This document shows, piece by piece, positions 44,295 through 57,296 of a stretch of DNA of 64,000 bases (positions are counted from its first letter, which is position 1; every line of letters begins with the position of its first letter). The notes under the pieces are model-generated. The model was given only the letters and a program-made list of their open reading frames with translations. It was not told where the DNA came from and ran no database searches. The position numbers and the translations under genes were made by a program. This DNA is from Piliocolobus tephrosceles. Lineage: Eukaryota; Chordata; Mammalia; Primates; Cercopithecidae. The DNA is taken from positions 130,863,402 to 130,927,401 of the forward strand of contig NC_045441.1 of NCBI RefSeq assembly GCF_002776525.5, read 5' to 3'.

Positions 44295-46458
44295 TGTATT
44301 TGTCCGTTTTCACACTGCTATGAAGATACTACCTGAGGCTGAGTAATATATAAACAAGAGGTTTAATTAACTCACAGTTCTCCGTGGCTGGGGAGGCTTC
44401 AGGAAATTGATGGTCATGGCGGAAGGTGAAGGGGAAGCAGACACCTTCTTCACAAGGCAGTAGGAGAGAGAGGGCACAGGGGAAACTGCCACTTTTAAAA
44501 CCATCCGATCTGGGGAGAATTCCCTCACAGGCAACAGCATGGGGGAAACCGTCCCTATGATCCGTCACTTAGCAGGTGCCTACCTTGACACGCGGGGACA
44601 ACAATTCGAGATGAGATTTGGGTGGGGACATAACCAAACCATATCATCCTGCCCCAGACCCTCCCAAATCTCATGTCTTTTTCACATTTCAAAACCAATC
44701 ATGCCTTCTCAACAGTCCCCCAAAGTCTTAACTCATTCCAGCATTAACTCAAAAGACCAAGTCCAAAGTCTCATCTGAGACAAGCCAAGTCCCTTCCACC
44801 TATGACCCTGTAAAATAAAGTTAGTTACTTCTAAGATACAATGAGGGTACAGGCATTGGGCGAATGTTTCCGGTCCAAATGGGAGAAATTGACCAAAATA
44901 AAGGGACTACAGGCCTCATGCAAGTCTGAAACTTGGCAGAGCAGTCATTACATCTTAAAGCACTGAAATAATCTCCTTTGACTCTATGTCTCACATGTAG
45001 GCCACCCCAGGGCATGCTGATGCAAGAGGCGAGCTCCCACAGTCTTGGTCTTGGGCAGCTGCCCCTGCCTTCCTGTGGCTCAGCAAGGTACAGCCCCTGT
45101 GTCCGCTTTCATGGGCTGGTGTTGAACGCTTGCAGCATTTCCAGGCACATGGTGCAAACTGTCAGTGGATCTACCTTTCTGGGGTCTGGAGGATGGGTGC
45201 CCTCTTCTCACAGCTCCACTAGGCAGTGCCTCAGTGGGGACTCTGTTGGGGGTCTACAACCCCACATTTTCTTTCCACATTGCTGTAGCAGAGGTTCTCC
45301 TTGAGGGCTCCTTTTAGCCATGGCTGGTGCTGGATCCGCTGGGATGCATGGAACCAAGTCCTGAGGCTGCACAGAGAAGTTGGGCCCTGGGCGTGGCCCA
45401 GGAAACCATGTTTCCCTCCAAGGCCTCTGGGCCTGTGATAGGAGGGGCTGCCGTGAAGGTCTCTGGCATGCCCTAGAGACATTTTCCCCATTGTCTTGGC
45501 TATTAACATTCGGCTCCTTGTTACTTATGCAAATTTCTTCAGCCAACTTGAATTCCTTCTCAGAGTTGGTTTTTCTTTTCTACCACATGGTCAGGCTACA
45601 CATTTTCCAAACCTTTATGCTCCGCTTCTCTTAAACATAAGGTTCAATTTCAAACTCTGTGAATGCATAAAAACGAACACTTTGAGAATAAGCCAGGTTA
45701 CCTCTTGAATGCTTTGCTGCTTAGAGATTTCTTCTGCCAGATACCCTAAACATCTCTCCCAAGTTCAGAGTTCCACAGATCTCTAGGGCAGGGGCAAAAT
45801 GCCACCAATTTCTTTGCTAAAGCATAGCATGAGTGAGCTTTACTCTCGTTCCCAATTAAGTTCTTCATCTCCATCTGAGACCACCACAGCCTGGACTTCA
45901 TTGTCCATATCACTATCAGCATTTTGGTCAAAGACATACAGCAAGTCTCTAGGCTAAAGTTCCTAACTTACCCACATCTTCCTGTCTTCTGAGCTCCCTG
46001 AACTGTTCCAACCTCGGCCTCTTACCCAGCTCCAAAGTCGTTTCTACATTTTTAGGTTATTGTTATAGCAGTGCCCTATTCCCAGGACCAGTTCTCTGTA
46101 TATTAGGCCATTTTCACACTGCTGTAAAGATACTACCTGAGACTGGATAATTTATAAGCAAAGGAGATTTAATTGACTCACAGTTCTGCATGGCTGGAAA
46201 GGCCTCAGGAAATTTACAATTATGGTGGTAGGCAAAGGGGAAGCAAGGCTCGTCTTACATGGTGGCGGGAGAGAGACAGCAAACAGGGGAAACTGTCACT
46301 TTTAAAACCATCAGCTCTTGTGAGAACTCCCTCACTATCCCAAGAATAGCATGGGAGAAACCGCCTCCATGATCCAATCACCACCAGGTCCCTCCCTTGA
46401 CATGTAGGGATTACAATTTGAGATGAGATTTGGGTGGGGACAGAGGCAAACCATACCA
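44295..46458 (-). mobile_element. THE1 MaLR retrotransposon, nearly full length
   Basis: Two LTRs of about 350-360 bp (44295-44646 and 46097-46458) enclose about 1.45 kb of internal THE1-type sequence. Both start TGTAT and end in ...CCATA(T/C)CA as read on +. The 5-bp flanks CCAGC and CCAAC differ at one base. It is an ERVL-MaLR element; internal frames are broken, so it is not mobile. Full two-LTR copies are a minority, because most have recombined to solo LTRs. Confidence 0.88.
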
Positions 46459-46584
46459 CCAACCTTTTATTTTCTTCAAATGTTGACACATTTATTGTAT
46501 AATATTAATCAAATTCATTGATATTACCACTGAAATCAGAAAGTGTTAGAAATCTGTCAAATTCCTTACGGAGAATGTAGATTT

Positions 46585-47037
46585 TCCAAACTTTTACATT
46601 TAGGGGTACGTGTGTAGGTTTGTTACATAGGTTAACTCCTGTCGTGGGTGTTTGTTGTACAGATTATTTAGTCACCCAGGTATTAAGTCTAGTACCCATT
46701 AGTTATTTTTCCTGATCCTCTCACTCCCACCCTTCACCCTCTAGTAGGCCCCAGTGTCCGCCGTTCCCCTCTGTGTGTCCATGTGTTCTCATCATTTACC
46801 TCACACTTGTATGTGAGAACATTAGGTATTTGGTTTTCTGTTCCTGCATTAGTTTGCCAAGAATAGTGGTCTCCAGCTCCATCCATGTTCCTGCAAAGAC
46901 ATGATCCCATTCTTTTTTATGACTGCATAGTATTCCATGGTGTATATGTACCATGTTTCCTTCATCCAGTCTACCATTGATGGACATTTAGATTGATTCC
47001 ATGTCTTTGCTATTGTGAATAGTGCTACAGTGAACAT
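46585..47037 (-). mobile_element. L1 3' end (ORF2 end and 3' UTR), antisense
   Basis: TACATTTAGGGGTACGTGTG ... TTAGTTTGCCAAGAATAGTG ... GTATTCCATGGTGTATATGT ... TTGCTATTGTGAATAGTGCT. A 5'-truncated primate L1 that starts about 125 bp after the THE1. Confidence 0.92.
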
Positions 47038-47511
47038 CCCACAGCCAGCCTTTCAAGAGTGACCCATGTGGCGTGCATCTAAATCACACTGGGAATTTAA
47101 TCGGTTTTGGTTGGAGGGAGAGTTATGAGTGAAGGAGAATACCTCTACCTCTTAATTCTTTCTGGTATTCAGTTTAATGATCTTACCAGAAATGATTGTC
47201 AGTTTCTCTACCATGTTATCTTAACATAATTCCTCTTCCTTTATATCCAGCACTGTCTTTTTACTGGTTAGAGTAAGTTCAGAGCGTCTGCTCCTTTCAT
47301 TGTTTACTCATTACCAGTTGAAATAATCAAGAATGTTGCTTAAGAATTTGTCAGACCCACTTTTTAGAGAATGAGACTTTGGGCAGGCATTAGCAGCATT
47401 AAAGTCTCCCCTCACTATTGTAATTTGCTTCTGGGCCAGTCCCACAGTCTGTACTAGGATAGTGTGTAACTTTGTAGGTTGTCAGCATCATGCAACCACA
47501 ATAATGAAATT

Positions 47512-47800
47512 ATTTATTTATTTATTTATTTTTGAGATGGAGTCTTGCTCTGTTGCCCAGGCTGGAATGCAGTGATGCAGTCTTGGCTCACTGCAACCTC
47601 TGCCTCTTGGGTTCAAGCGATTCTCCTGTGTCAGCCTCCTGAGTAGCTGGGATTACAGGTGCGTACCACACCACCTGGCTAATTTTTGTATTTTTAGTAG
47701 AGACAGGGTTTCACCATGTTGGCCAGGCCGGTCTCGAACTCCTTACCTCAAGTGATCTGTCTACCTCAGCCTCCCAAAGTGCTGGGACTACAGGCACGAT
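47512..47800 (-). mobile_element. Alu, antisense
   Basis: ATTTATTTATTTATTTTTGA tail, then GATGGAGTCTTGCTCTGTTG to GTGCTGGGACTACAGGCA. Confidence 0.94.
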
Positions 47801-48220
47801 GAAATTTTTTTTTTTAATCTCTTTATTCTTCATCATTTTTTCTCTGCCATGTCAGGGTCTTGTTTTGCCATTATAGGTGCACACTTTGACATTTAGTTTC
47901 TCTGCCTTACCTGTCATTTGAAAAAAAGGTGGTCTATAATAATAGTAAGGCTCTGCAGTCAGCCTGGATTTGAATTACTGCTTCTCCACTCGACAGTTGA
48001 GTGCTCTCTCTCCTGAGTTAATTAACTTTATCTGCCTCAGATCTTTGTTGTTTTGTTTTCCTGGAAGTAAAACAAGGATAATAGTTCCTCCTTCATAGGC
48101 GTGCTGTGAAAAGCACAATAAGTAACACAGTGCATATAACCTATGTAATACATAGTAACTGAAACAAGTGCTCAATACATCTTGGCTGTTATTATTATTC
48201 TAGTTTTTATTTTAAACAAA

Positions 48221-48224
48221 GTAT

Positions 48225-48255
<31 letters not shown>

Positions 48256-48533
48256 TTGAGACGGAGTCTCGCTCTGTCGCCAGGCTGGAGTGCAGCAGCG
48301 CCATCTCGGCTCACTGCAACCTCAGCCTCCCAGGTTCAAGCGATTTTCCTGCCTCAGCTTCCTGAGTAGCTGGGACTACAGGTGTGCACCATCATGCTCA
48401 GTTAATTTTTGTATTTTTAGTAGAGACGGGGTTTCACCATGTTGGCCAGGATGGTCTCGATCTCTTGACCTTGAAATCCACCCACCTCAGCCTCCCAAAG
48501 TGCTGGGATTACAGGTGTGAGCCACTGCACCCG
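48221..48533 (-). mobile_element. Alu with TTTA-repeat tail, antisense
   Basis: A (TTTA)n run at 48221-48257, then GAGACGGAGTCTCGCTCTGT to GTGAGCCACTGCACCC. The tail has become a tetranucleotide microsatellite. Confidence 0.94.
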
Positions 48534-49699
48534 AACATACCATTCTTTTAAGTCACTATGTCCATCTTGCCAAGTCTTATGTGATATTTACAAAGCATAT
48601 TAACCTTAAAATAGTTTATTGTACCTGACTTGTTTTGTTGTTAACTTTCATGAATTACTAAACAGCTTATTCCATGTTAGTGATTTGTTTTATACTTTTA
48701 ATCTTCCACAACTATTTGTAATCAATCTGTGTATCTTTTTAAACTCTGAAGTCAGCTGGGTATCTGCTATATGTCATACACCCATGTAGGACCTGAATGT
48801 AGGGACGAATATAACAGGATTCCTGCACTGAAGGAATTCACAATTAAGCTTATGGAGGGTTAGGGAGGATAAGCAGAAGCCTTTGTAGCTAACTGTGATA
48901 GGGTGTGAGGAGTAGCTTAGAAGAGAATAGATAGATTAGCTTTCAGCAGAGGAAACAGCATGAGCAAAGATCCAGAAACAAAAGTTTATGAAACAAAGGT
49001 GAGATATGGAAAGTGGGTTGGGGCTAGATAGTAAAGGGCCTTGAAAGCTTTCAGAGAACTTTGGCAATGGGGAGCAATAGAAGGTCTGAAAACAAGGACA
49101 TCTTATTAGAATTGTGCTTTAGAAGGAGAACAACAAAGACAGAGTGAAGGGCTAAAAGGAGAAAGCCTAGAGGCAGTTAGGAAGCTCTGTACTAAGCCTA
49201 GAAAGGTTAGCAAGAGTGGGGATGAGAGGTGACTTGAGGGGCGTTTGGGATTCAGATTGATTTGACAAATGCGAATTGTGTACCAATTTTGTGCCAGACC
49301 CTGTGCTAGGCTCTGTGTTAGAAATACTGCAGAGAATCACTTACAGCTTCTGCCCAAGATCTAGTGGTGACGCAACCACTATCGCTAAGAGGAAATGCAA
49401 TTCAGAGGTGGTTCTGAGGTTCCTGCACGGAGACATGTAGCACTTCACTTCTGAGTTTATGGAACATGGATGTGGGAGCAGAGTTGAGAAGGGGAAAGAT
49501 AATGAGCTTAGTTTTGAATATGGTTTATCCGTAGACTTTCTAACTGCTCCTTGGCAGGGCATTAATTATGTTAGTCGAGCTCAGAGGAGAAGTTGAGACA
49601 GGAGTGATTATTCTTTTTCTTCTGCCAAACACATTATAAACTGGTTATTTTCTTTATTTTTAATTTTTAAATTTTATTTATTTATCCTTTATTTATAAC

Positions 49700-49858
49700 A
49701 TATGTACGTATGTTGGAGTCTTGCTCTGTCTCCCAGGCTGGAGTGCAGCGATGCGATCATAGCTCACTGCAGCCTCAAACTCATGGGTGCAAGTGATGCT
49801 CTCACCTTGGCCTCCTGGGTCGCCGGGATGATAAGCATGAGCCACCATGCCTGGCTGT
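49700..49858 (-). mobile_element. Alu left-monomer (FLAM-like), antisense
   Basis: TTGGAGTCTTGCTCTGTCTC to GAGCCACCATGCCTGGCT, lacking the second arm. Confidence 0.85.
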
Positions 49859-49859
49859 G

Positions 49860-52055
49860 AGATAACTTTAAAGCATTCTAGCTTTCTGTTGTAGATACTA
49901 GCTTTCTGTTTTAGAAAACCATATTGTGGAAAAGATTTCCAGTTGCCCACCTGTTTTACGATGTACCTGGGACTTGCCTTAATCATGTACGGTAGGAGAC
50001 AACTGCTTTAATCATGTCATGGAGACAACTGCTTTGAAAGAAGTCTTTTATTTCACGGTTCCCAATAGGAGGTGGCATGCTATGCCATGCAGAGCCACTT
50101 GGGGACGCACTGGAGTTGGTCAGGAGGAAGAAGGAGAGGGGAAAACATGAGCCAGAGCCTTTGTTGTGTTTTTCATAGGGAAGCAATGAGTAAGGTACTG
50201 GTGGAAAGCTGAGCAAATTTAGGACTGGGTAGTTTGAATAATTTCAGCAGGCTCCAGGCTCTCAAGATGGTCCCTAGTTGTCAGGTGCCTAGCCCTGGGG
50301 TGACTGAAAGCAAGGTCGTAGTGTCCTGGGCTCGTTTTCTACGTCCTAAGCAAAGGAGGTAGATGGGAGGGGCAGTATGGATTCAGGATTGGCTGGTTTG
50401 CTTATCCAAGGTGTTTTCTCAGGCAAGTTGTTTGCTAACTCTAGGAATTAGCTAAGCTTGGGTGGGCACGCCTTCTCTGGGTCTGCAAGGCCCAGAAGTG
50501 TCAAAGCATAAAATACAGAAAATAAACATGGTCAATGCACTACCCAGTATCTATTGTCCCTTCTGTATTTATAGAACCCCGTTGTGAGAGGGTGCGCAGT
50601 GCATGCACTGCATTCCTATTCTTTTCAGTTAGGGGTTGCCAAGGGGCTACAGGCAGAAGTCACTTGGTGATGCTCTCAGGGAACTTTTTATATGAGTAAC
50701 TTTTGGGAGGCATATCCGGTGTGCTTCCCCAGACTCTCATCCTACAGCTTTTTCTTTTTTGTCTGAAATGTGGACATTTCATGGCTGGATTTCCAGTTAC
50801 CATGTTAGACCATGAGACAATCTTCAGAATGGATGATAGAAGAAGCTGGGATCTGTGATCACCATGCAACCACCATACCAGCCTGGACAGTTTGCCTCTG
50901 GACTGCTTTGGGGGACACAAATATACCTCTCCTCTAAGCCACTTATTTGTGTTGTGTACTTAAACCTAATTCTTCCTTATTCATACATTGTTGACTTTGT
51001 CTCCATATACATGAGCAAGTCTTTACTCTTACCTTTCTCTTACATGACCTTCCACGGCAAGAAGAAGTAAAATCTTATTGTTATTCCACGGTCCTTTAGG
51101 TTTTAAGCTAATGTCTCATTAAATTTAGGGAAGGGAGTGGGGCATAAAAAGTACACAAACCTTAGCAATTAACTTTAAAAAGAGTGAACATAAGCATACT
51201 TTAATATAAACTAAGTACTGTTTAATTCTGCATATAATCCTGAGTGAAGATCCTTAATTAATAGCCCCTTGTTAAATCAAGGAGCTCTTAGGTTAAGAAC
51301 AGAAGTATTGTTCTTATGCTTCCCTTGGCAGTATTACAGCAGACTAGAAATCCAGAGTGGCTCTGAGACTTCCCACTGCAAGTCCAAGATCGGGATGTAA
51401 GCTTGGCTACTTTCTGGTGAGGCTTCTCTTGCTGGCTTGTAGCTTACCGCCATCTCCCTGCATGTAAGCCAGGTTCCAAGGAGCAGGCCTTTTAATTCTA
51501 ATCCAGGATCAATGGCACTGAACTCTTATAATTTTATGCACTTAAACCTCACTCCAGGTGGACAGTGGCTCCTAGTGGAATTCCTTTTCTGTATCTCTGA
51601 GTCCTCCCTCCTGAGGAATGAGACTTTTTACTATTCTGAGTAATTCTGAGCCTCCTCCATTTGGTGCCGCTCATCTTTCTGTTTTGGGTAGCTCAGAGCC
51701 CTACACCCTTTGAAATTGAGTCCAAGTCCTCCATCATCCTTGTGACCTAGATCTCTTCCTTCTCTATGTGACACTGGACACTACTCATTTGCATTTTAGC
51801 AAAGAGCTGCTAAGTTTAGGTTCATAGATGGAATGTGACAATCCATATCATCTGTGAAGAGGACAGACTCACCTGAAAGAGCCAGAGAGGATTCCCTAAA
51901 TTGTGCTGTACGACAGACTAAATTGGGCAGAGACGGGAGACAGGTACAGTGAAGCAACAGGTAGAGGAGTAGATTAACGAGAAAAATATCAAAGCAGTGA
52001 GGAGATTCTACATATCAACAGAAAGAACAAAGATCAGGACTGCCTAATTGCTGAC
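49860..52055. other. Intergenic upstream of TAS2R3
   Basis: No gene other than TAS2R3 begins here. Apart from a short MLT1-like piece, nothing is identified. No TATA box or CpG island is visible before TAS2R3, in line with other TAS2R genes. Confidence 0.5.
51360..51475 (-). mobile_element. MLT1-like LTR fragment, antisense
   Basis: GCAAGTCCAAGATCGGGATG, then TGCTGGCTTGTAGCTTACCG resembles reversed MLT1 sequence. Short and diverged. Confidence 0.5.
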
Positions 52056-53006
52056 ATGATGGGACTCACCGAGGGGGTGTTCCTGATTGTGTGTGGCACT
52101 GAGTTCACACTGGGAATTCTGGTCAATGGTTTCATTGGTTTGGTCAACGGTAGGAGCTGGTTCAAGACCAAGAGAATGTCTTTGTCTGACTTCATCATTG
52201 CCACCCTGGCACTCTCGAGGATCATTCTGCTGTGTATTATCTTGACTGATAGTTTTTTAATAGTATTCTCTGTTAACGAACATGATTCAGGCATAATAAT
52301 GCAAATTATTGATGTTTTCTGGACATTTACAAACCATCTGAGCATTTGGTTTGCCACTTGTCTTGGTGTCCTCTACTGCTTGAAAATTGCCAGTTTCTCT
52401 CACCCCACATTCCTCTGGCTCAAGTGGAGAGTTTCTAGGGTGATGGTATGGATGCTGGTGGGTGCACTGCTCTTATCCTGTGGTAGTATTGCATCTCTGA
52501 TCAATGAGTTTAAGCTCTATTCTGTCCTTAGGGGAATTGAGGCCACCGGAAATGTGACTGAACACTTCAGAAAGAAGAGGAATGAGTATTATCTGATCCA
52601 TGTCCTTGGGACTCTGTGGTACCTGCCTCCCTTAATTGTGTCCCTGGCCTGCTACTTTTTGCTCATCTTCTCCTTGGGGAGGCACACACGGCAGATGCTG
52701 CAAAATAGTACAAGCTCCAGAGATCCAAGCACTGAGGCCCACAAGAGGGCCATCAGAATCATCCTTTCCTTCTTCTTTCTCTTTTTACTTTACTTTCTTG
52801 CCTTTTTAATTGCGTCATTTGGTCATTTCCTACCAAAAACCAAGATGGTTAAGATGATTGGCGAAGTAATGACAATGTTTTATCCTGCTGGCCACTCATT
52901 TATTGTCATTGTGGGGAACAGCAAACTGAAGCAGACATTTGTAGAGATGCTTCGGTGTGAGTCTGGCCACCTGAAGCCTGGATCCAAGGGACCCATTTTC
53001 TCTTAG
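52056..53006 (+). CDS. TAS2R3: TAS2R3, bitter taste receptor type 2 member 3
   Basis: An intact single-exon reading frame of 316 codons, the same length as human TAS2R3 and very close to it. Seven hydrophobic segments are visible. TM3 ends in LGVLYCLKI (residues 103-111), the TAS2R counterpart of the DRY region, and TM7 ends HSFIVIVGNSKLK (280-292), the family's HSxxL...N.KLK signature. A single N-glycosylation sequon, NVT at 166, sits in the second extracellular loop, as in most TAS2Rs. These receptors sense bitter compounds in taste cells and signal through gustducin; human TAS2R3 is often described as having few known ligands. The start is the first of two Met codons. It has no introns and no recognisable promoter elements. 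Confidence 0.97.
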   Translation: MMGLTEGVFLIVCGTEFTLGILVNGFIGLVNGRSWFKTKRMSLSDFIIATLALSRIILLCIILTDSFLIVFSVNEHDSGIIMQIIDVFWTFTNHLSIWFATCLGVLYCLKIASFSHPTFLWLKWRVSRVMVWMLVGALLLSCGSIASLINEFKLYSVLRGIEATGNVTEHFRKKRNEYYLIHVLGTLWYLPPLIVSLACYFLLIFSLGRHTRQMLQNSTSSRDPSTEAHKRAIRIILSFFFLFLLYFLAFLIASFGHFLPKTKMVKMIGEVMTMFYPAGHSFIVIVGNSKLKQTFVEMLRCESGHLKPGSKGPIFS

Positions 53007-53379
53007 AGTAACAGAGGGACTGGGGTGGAGCCCGTGAGCCTTTTGCCTGGCTCAAGACTACGAGACTCTCCCTGACCCTCCCATGATACCAGTTCCATAG
53101 CATCACTAGGAGAGAAACCCGGACTGCTTTGCCCCTGGTCCCTGGGGACCTCTTCCAAGGTGAAAGCCATGCTTCTCTTGGCCTCTCTCTGTATGGTGGT
53201 TGTGGAGGTGGGGAGGGCGCAGGAGTAGTAGTGTTTTGGAAATGACAATGTTGTAAGAACACTCTCACTATAAACACACGCCGCTGTATTTTAATGATCA
53301 TCAGCTCAACACAATGAGTCTGATTACTAGTTTCAACTTAAATTAGATACTAACAGTGATAAACATAAAATTACATAGT

Positions 53380-53560
53380 AGACTTGAAGGAAAGAGCAAA
53401 AGTTTTGCAGTCCTGTAGATGTGGGCTCGAGTTCTGATTCTGGCCAGGATTTTTGTGCTCAGGTGAGATACTTTAATTACCTGTCTGATCCCCTCTTCTG
53501 ATCCCTACTGGCCATTTTAGCATAGCATGTTAGGTAAAGTACTCAGTAAGTGAAGGCTAT
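53380..53560 (+). mobile_element. MIR SINE, diverged
   Basis: TTTTGCAGTCCTGTAGATGT, GGGCTCGAGTTCTGATTCTG, then TTTAATTACCTGTCTGA follow the MIR pattern. Confidence 0.65.
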
Positions 53561-54034
53561 TATTGTGCTAATATTGGATTGTGCAGCGACAGCAATTTCC
53601 ATATGATTCCAGTTTCCAGAAACCCATTGTGTAATGATGAAAACAGTGGAAAGAAAATTAAGACCTTTAGATTCTAGATTGCAATTCAATCTTGCATTTC
53701 ATGATCATTTTACTAAAGTACATTTTCAAGTAATTATTTTGTAGATTGGCCAAAAGACCAAGTGGTTTTGTTTTTATTTTCGACCAAGATGCCTACCTGG
53801 TTTTAAAATTACAGTTTTATCAAATGTAATATAAGCAAATTTTATGTTTAATCAATTTTATTTAAACAGAAGTATATAGATGCTGATTTACTTCCTGTTA
53901 CTAACGATTTGACATGTCAATGAAAAGATATTGCTTAATATCCTGAAGAATTCTCAAATTTGTAAACATATTCAGTTAATACATATGGCATTATTCAGAA
54001 ATGTGGATTTCTAGTCCTAATGGGACTCTCAGAA

Positions 54035-54180
54035 GTGGATTGTTGTGGCTAAGAATGTGGACCCTGAAGCCAGACAACCCGTGTTTAAATTTGGCTTTGG
54101 CCCTTTTGAACTGGGTGACCTTGGGGAAACTTCCTAACCAGTCTCTATTTAACTTTCTTCACTTGTAAATTAGAAATAGT
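54035..54180 (+). mobile_element. MIR SINE
   Basis: TGGCTAAGAATGTGGACCCT, AGCCAGACAACCCGTGTTTA, ACTGGGTGACCTTGGGGAAA: clear MIR text. Confidence 0.85.
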
Positions 54181-55855
54181 AATTGTGTGCGTGTGTGTTG
54201 GGATAAAGTTGTTGGAAGGAATGAGTGAATTAACATATGAAAAGTGCTGTCCTACATGGAGTAAACACACAATAGAACTGCTATCGTTGTTATTTTGTGA
54301 AAAGGAGCATATTTTGACATAATAAAAAGGAGTATATTTGGACATAGCATGAATGTGCATTACATTACTGGACATTTGGTCATATGTAACCGGAAATTAA
54401 CATTAGGGTTGTTCTGGGATTTATATCTTAATTTCTAAAATGACGGGAAAGAAATTTCCTTTGGTCTGCACAGTTTGCATTATCCCATTGGATTAAACAC
54501 CTCCCCAACCAGCAGGTGGGGGCTCAGGAGAAAGACCATATTACTGATAGATAAAATAAAGAACTGACTTGTTTTCAGCACATTTGAGCTTGTAGAGTGA
54601 GTAAATTTGTTGGCCACACTATCATTAAATTGTCATTGTGACTTGGTGGAGCTGGGTCAATCGTCTGAGCAACATTTCCAGGTTAACTATGAAATACGTA
54701 TTTTCAGGAGCTGATGAGTGGAGTTTCTGGGCCGTGTTCTGTCTGATCTCAGTTTCCATTTGTGGCCAGACAGGGCATTCATAGTCAGAGAGGAAGGATT
54801 TCTGAGTTATCCTTGGCTTTTCAGGCTTCTCCCCTTATTGCCCAGCTAGCAGATCCCCCTTGAGAAAGGGATGAGTGCTGCCTAGCTTCTGGGTGTTGCC
54901 GTAATATTCCAGGAATGAATACATTTCTTATTTCATTTTGATTCTGGCTAGCCTTGATTCCAGTTCATTCCTTCCTGCCACAAACATTTATTTAACACTT
55001 ATTGTGTACCAAGCACTGTACCAGACCAAGCACTGTACGAGACGCTTGTTCCTTGAACACAGTTCTGTTCTCAAAAACATTACTTAGTGGGCAATAAAGA
55101 CACAGTAACAAGTATTTAAGTGCTGCATCACTGAAACAGGTGCTTCAGGTGCAATAAAGGGATCGTCCTATCTTGAGGGTCCTGGTGCAAGTGATCTTTG
55201 TCTCTAGACCCCTTTTGTGTCAGCCTTGAAAATGTGCACTCAGATCTCTGCTGTGGAGGCTCAATTGACTGATGGCTCCGGCTTGGGAGATCCACTACCG
55301 TGAGGCCACATTTCCTGCAGGCTTCTCCCAGCCAGTGGTGGAGCACTGTGGAGTACTAAGGCAAGTCTGTTTTGCTGAGACATGGGACTCCTCTAACAGG
55401 CAATTTTGGCCAAGGACTCTGCATCAGCTTGGTTGAAGTTTTCTTGGACCTCTACTGCGCTTTTGAACTCTCTCTACCCAATTATTCCATACCCCACTTT
55501 ACCTCTTCCCCTTTTATAGCTGTCAGACCTACATTGCTGTCTGAATACTCTGCTCACTTCCTCTGGCTCCCAGCCACCTAAGATCTCTTGCACAACTAAT
55601 CTTTTTTAAGCCTCTGCCTCTTGGCAGACCTCTCATATAAGTAATCTCTTTATTAAAAAGCTAGTGCAGACGATAAAGATGCTCACTAAAAGACATATAA
55701 GTGTACATGCACGTGTGTGTGTGTGTTCAAAGTGCACCGGAATTCTAGAAATCATTCCAGATTCTGCCTTCTCCTACAACCTCAATATCCATTTAGGTGC
55801 CAGATCCCCTTGGTTGTACTTCAAAACATTTCTCTCACATGTTCCCTGGTCTCCA
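54181..55855. other. Intergenic, no gene seen
   Basis: Contains a short local repeat (CAAGCACTGTAC twice near 55012-55038) and a GTGTGTGT run at about 55715. No coding or RNA gene signal. Confidence 0.5.
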
Positions 55856-55859
55856 TTTC

Positions 55860-56860
55860 CACTCTTTTCAGCCCATCAGAGTGATTGCAACAGGATTCTA
55901 ACTAGTTTCCTGTTTCCAACTCCATCCCCTTCCAGCAAAGCCTTTCCTCCTTACTTGGATTGTATTCTTCATACAGTGAAAAGAGGGGAGTAATGCTCCC
56001 CTCTTAAAAGGCTTGCAGTGGCTCTCCATTGCTTTGGGTGAAGTCCAGACTACTTAGTTTACTGCATAAAGCCAGTCATTATTTGGCCTCTGTTTTCTTT
56101 TTAGTTTCATCATCTTGTTCCTTGCTTTTCCAAAAGAACTTTGAACTGCTTCTAGTTCCCAAATATGCCGTACTCTTCTTGCTGCTATGCTTTTCCATGT
56201 GCTGCTTTCTATACCTCGATTATCTTTCTTATCAACTGTGTCAACTTCTCTTATTCTTCAAGACCTCCCTCCTCCAGGAAACTTTCTCTGATTCTTTTAG
56301 ATGAAGCTAAGCACTTATTCTGTGTGTTTTTCTAATGTTGTACACGCCTCTGATCACATTAGTGTAATAATTATGTCCAAATTCTGTACCTACTATGGCA
56401 TAGATACTTCCTGATTTATCTTTCCAGTTTCATCTCCCACTATTTCTCTCCCTATCCTTGTACCCCTCCCCTCTTCTGTTTTCTGAACCCACCATACACT
56501 GTCACCTCTTAGTCTGCATGTAGAGTTCTCTGCTGGCATATCCTTCTTTATCCCTACCTTAGCTTTTTTTTGAATAATCTCTTTGCATCCTTTAAGACTG
56601 CATGTATATGTCTTCTCAGTTCCTGAACTGCCAAAACTGGATCAAGTGTGCCTCCTGAACACTCCTGTTGCACTCCTTGTGTTTCCTTATTATGGCATCT
56701 AAAACTCTCAACTCTAATCGTCTATTCATCTGTCTTTTTTTTTTACCATTTTGTATATTCTTTGAAGGCAGGTGTGCGGTGGGTGATTCTTCTCTGTTTC
56801 CCCAGCACCTAACAGTGCCTGGCTGATAACCACAGTTTATAGAATGAAAGAACCAGTGAG
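55860..56860 (+). mobile_element. L2 LINE 3' end, probably two fragments
   Basis: GCAGTGGCTCTCCATTGCTT, GTGAAGTCCAGACTACTTAG, then CAAGACCTCCCTCCTCCAGG is L2 text. A second tail (TTTGAAGGCAGGTGTG, CCCCAGCACCTAACAGTGCC) follows at 56755-56860. Confidence 0.75.
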
Positions 56861-56924
56861 GGAAGTCTAGTGTAGTAGAAAGAGCTCAGTCTCAGAACTT
56901 TCAGCTTAGCCACTTGTTTGCTGC

Positions 56925-57296
56925 TATGGTTTGGATGTCCCCTTCAAAACTCATGCCAGAATGTAATTGTGCTCTTGTAACAGTGTTGAGAGGTGGGGCC
57001 TTTAAGAGGTGACTGGGTCATGAGGGCTTTGCCCTCATGAATGGATTAATGCAGGAGTGGGTTTGTTATTGCAGGAGTTTGGCGCCGTTTTCCTGTCTTG
57101 TTCTCATGTACACATTCTTGCCCTCTGCCGTGTTATGAAGTACTAAGTAGTCCCTCATTAGATGCCGAGCTGATGCCAGCACCATGCTTTTGGACTTCCC
57201 AGCTTCCAGAACTGTGAGCCAACTAGACTTCTTTTCTTTATAAATTTCCCAATCTGTGGTGTTCTGTTACAGCAGCAGAAAATGGGCCAAGGCATT
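56925..57296 (+). mobile_element. MST-type MaLR LTR
   Basis: GCTATGGTTTGGATGTCCCC, GTTGAGAGGTGGGGCCTTTA, AGCTTCCAGAACTGTGAGCC, CTTTATAAATTTCCCAATCT: a typical MST LTR in sense orientation, apparently solo. Confidence 0.88.

Noticed and set aside
44978..45546. Frames of about 90-112 residues on both strands
   Set aside because: They lie within the THE1 internal region. They are short, overlapping and not a functional gene.
46796..47037. Frames of about 62 residues resembling L1 ORF2
   Set aside because: Remnants of a truncated antisense L1, like 63465-63668. They are covered by the repeat entries.
52034..52357. 107-residue minus-strand frame
   Set aside because: A shadow of the TAS2R3 coding sequence. 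The same applies to 52906-53301, and to 60386-60796 under TAS2R4.
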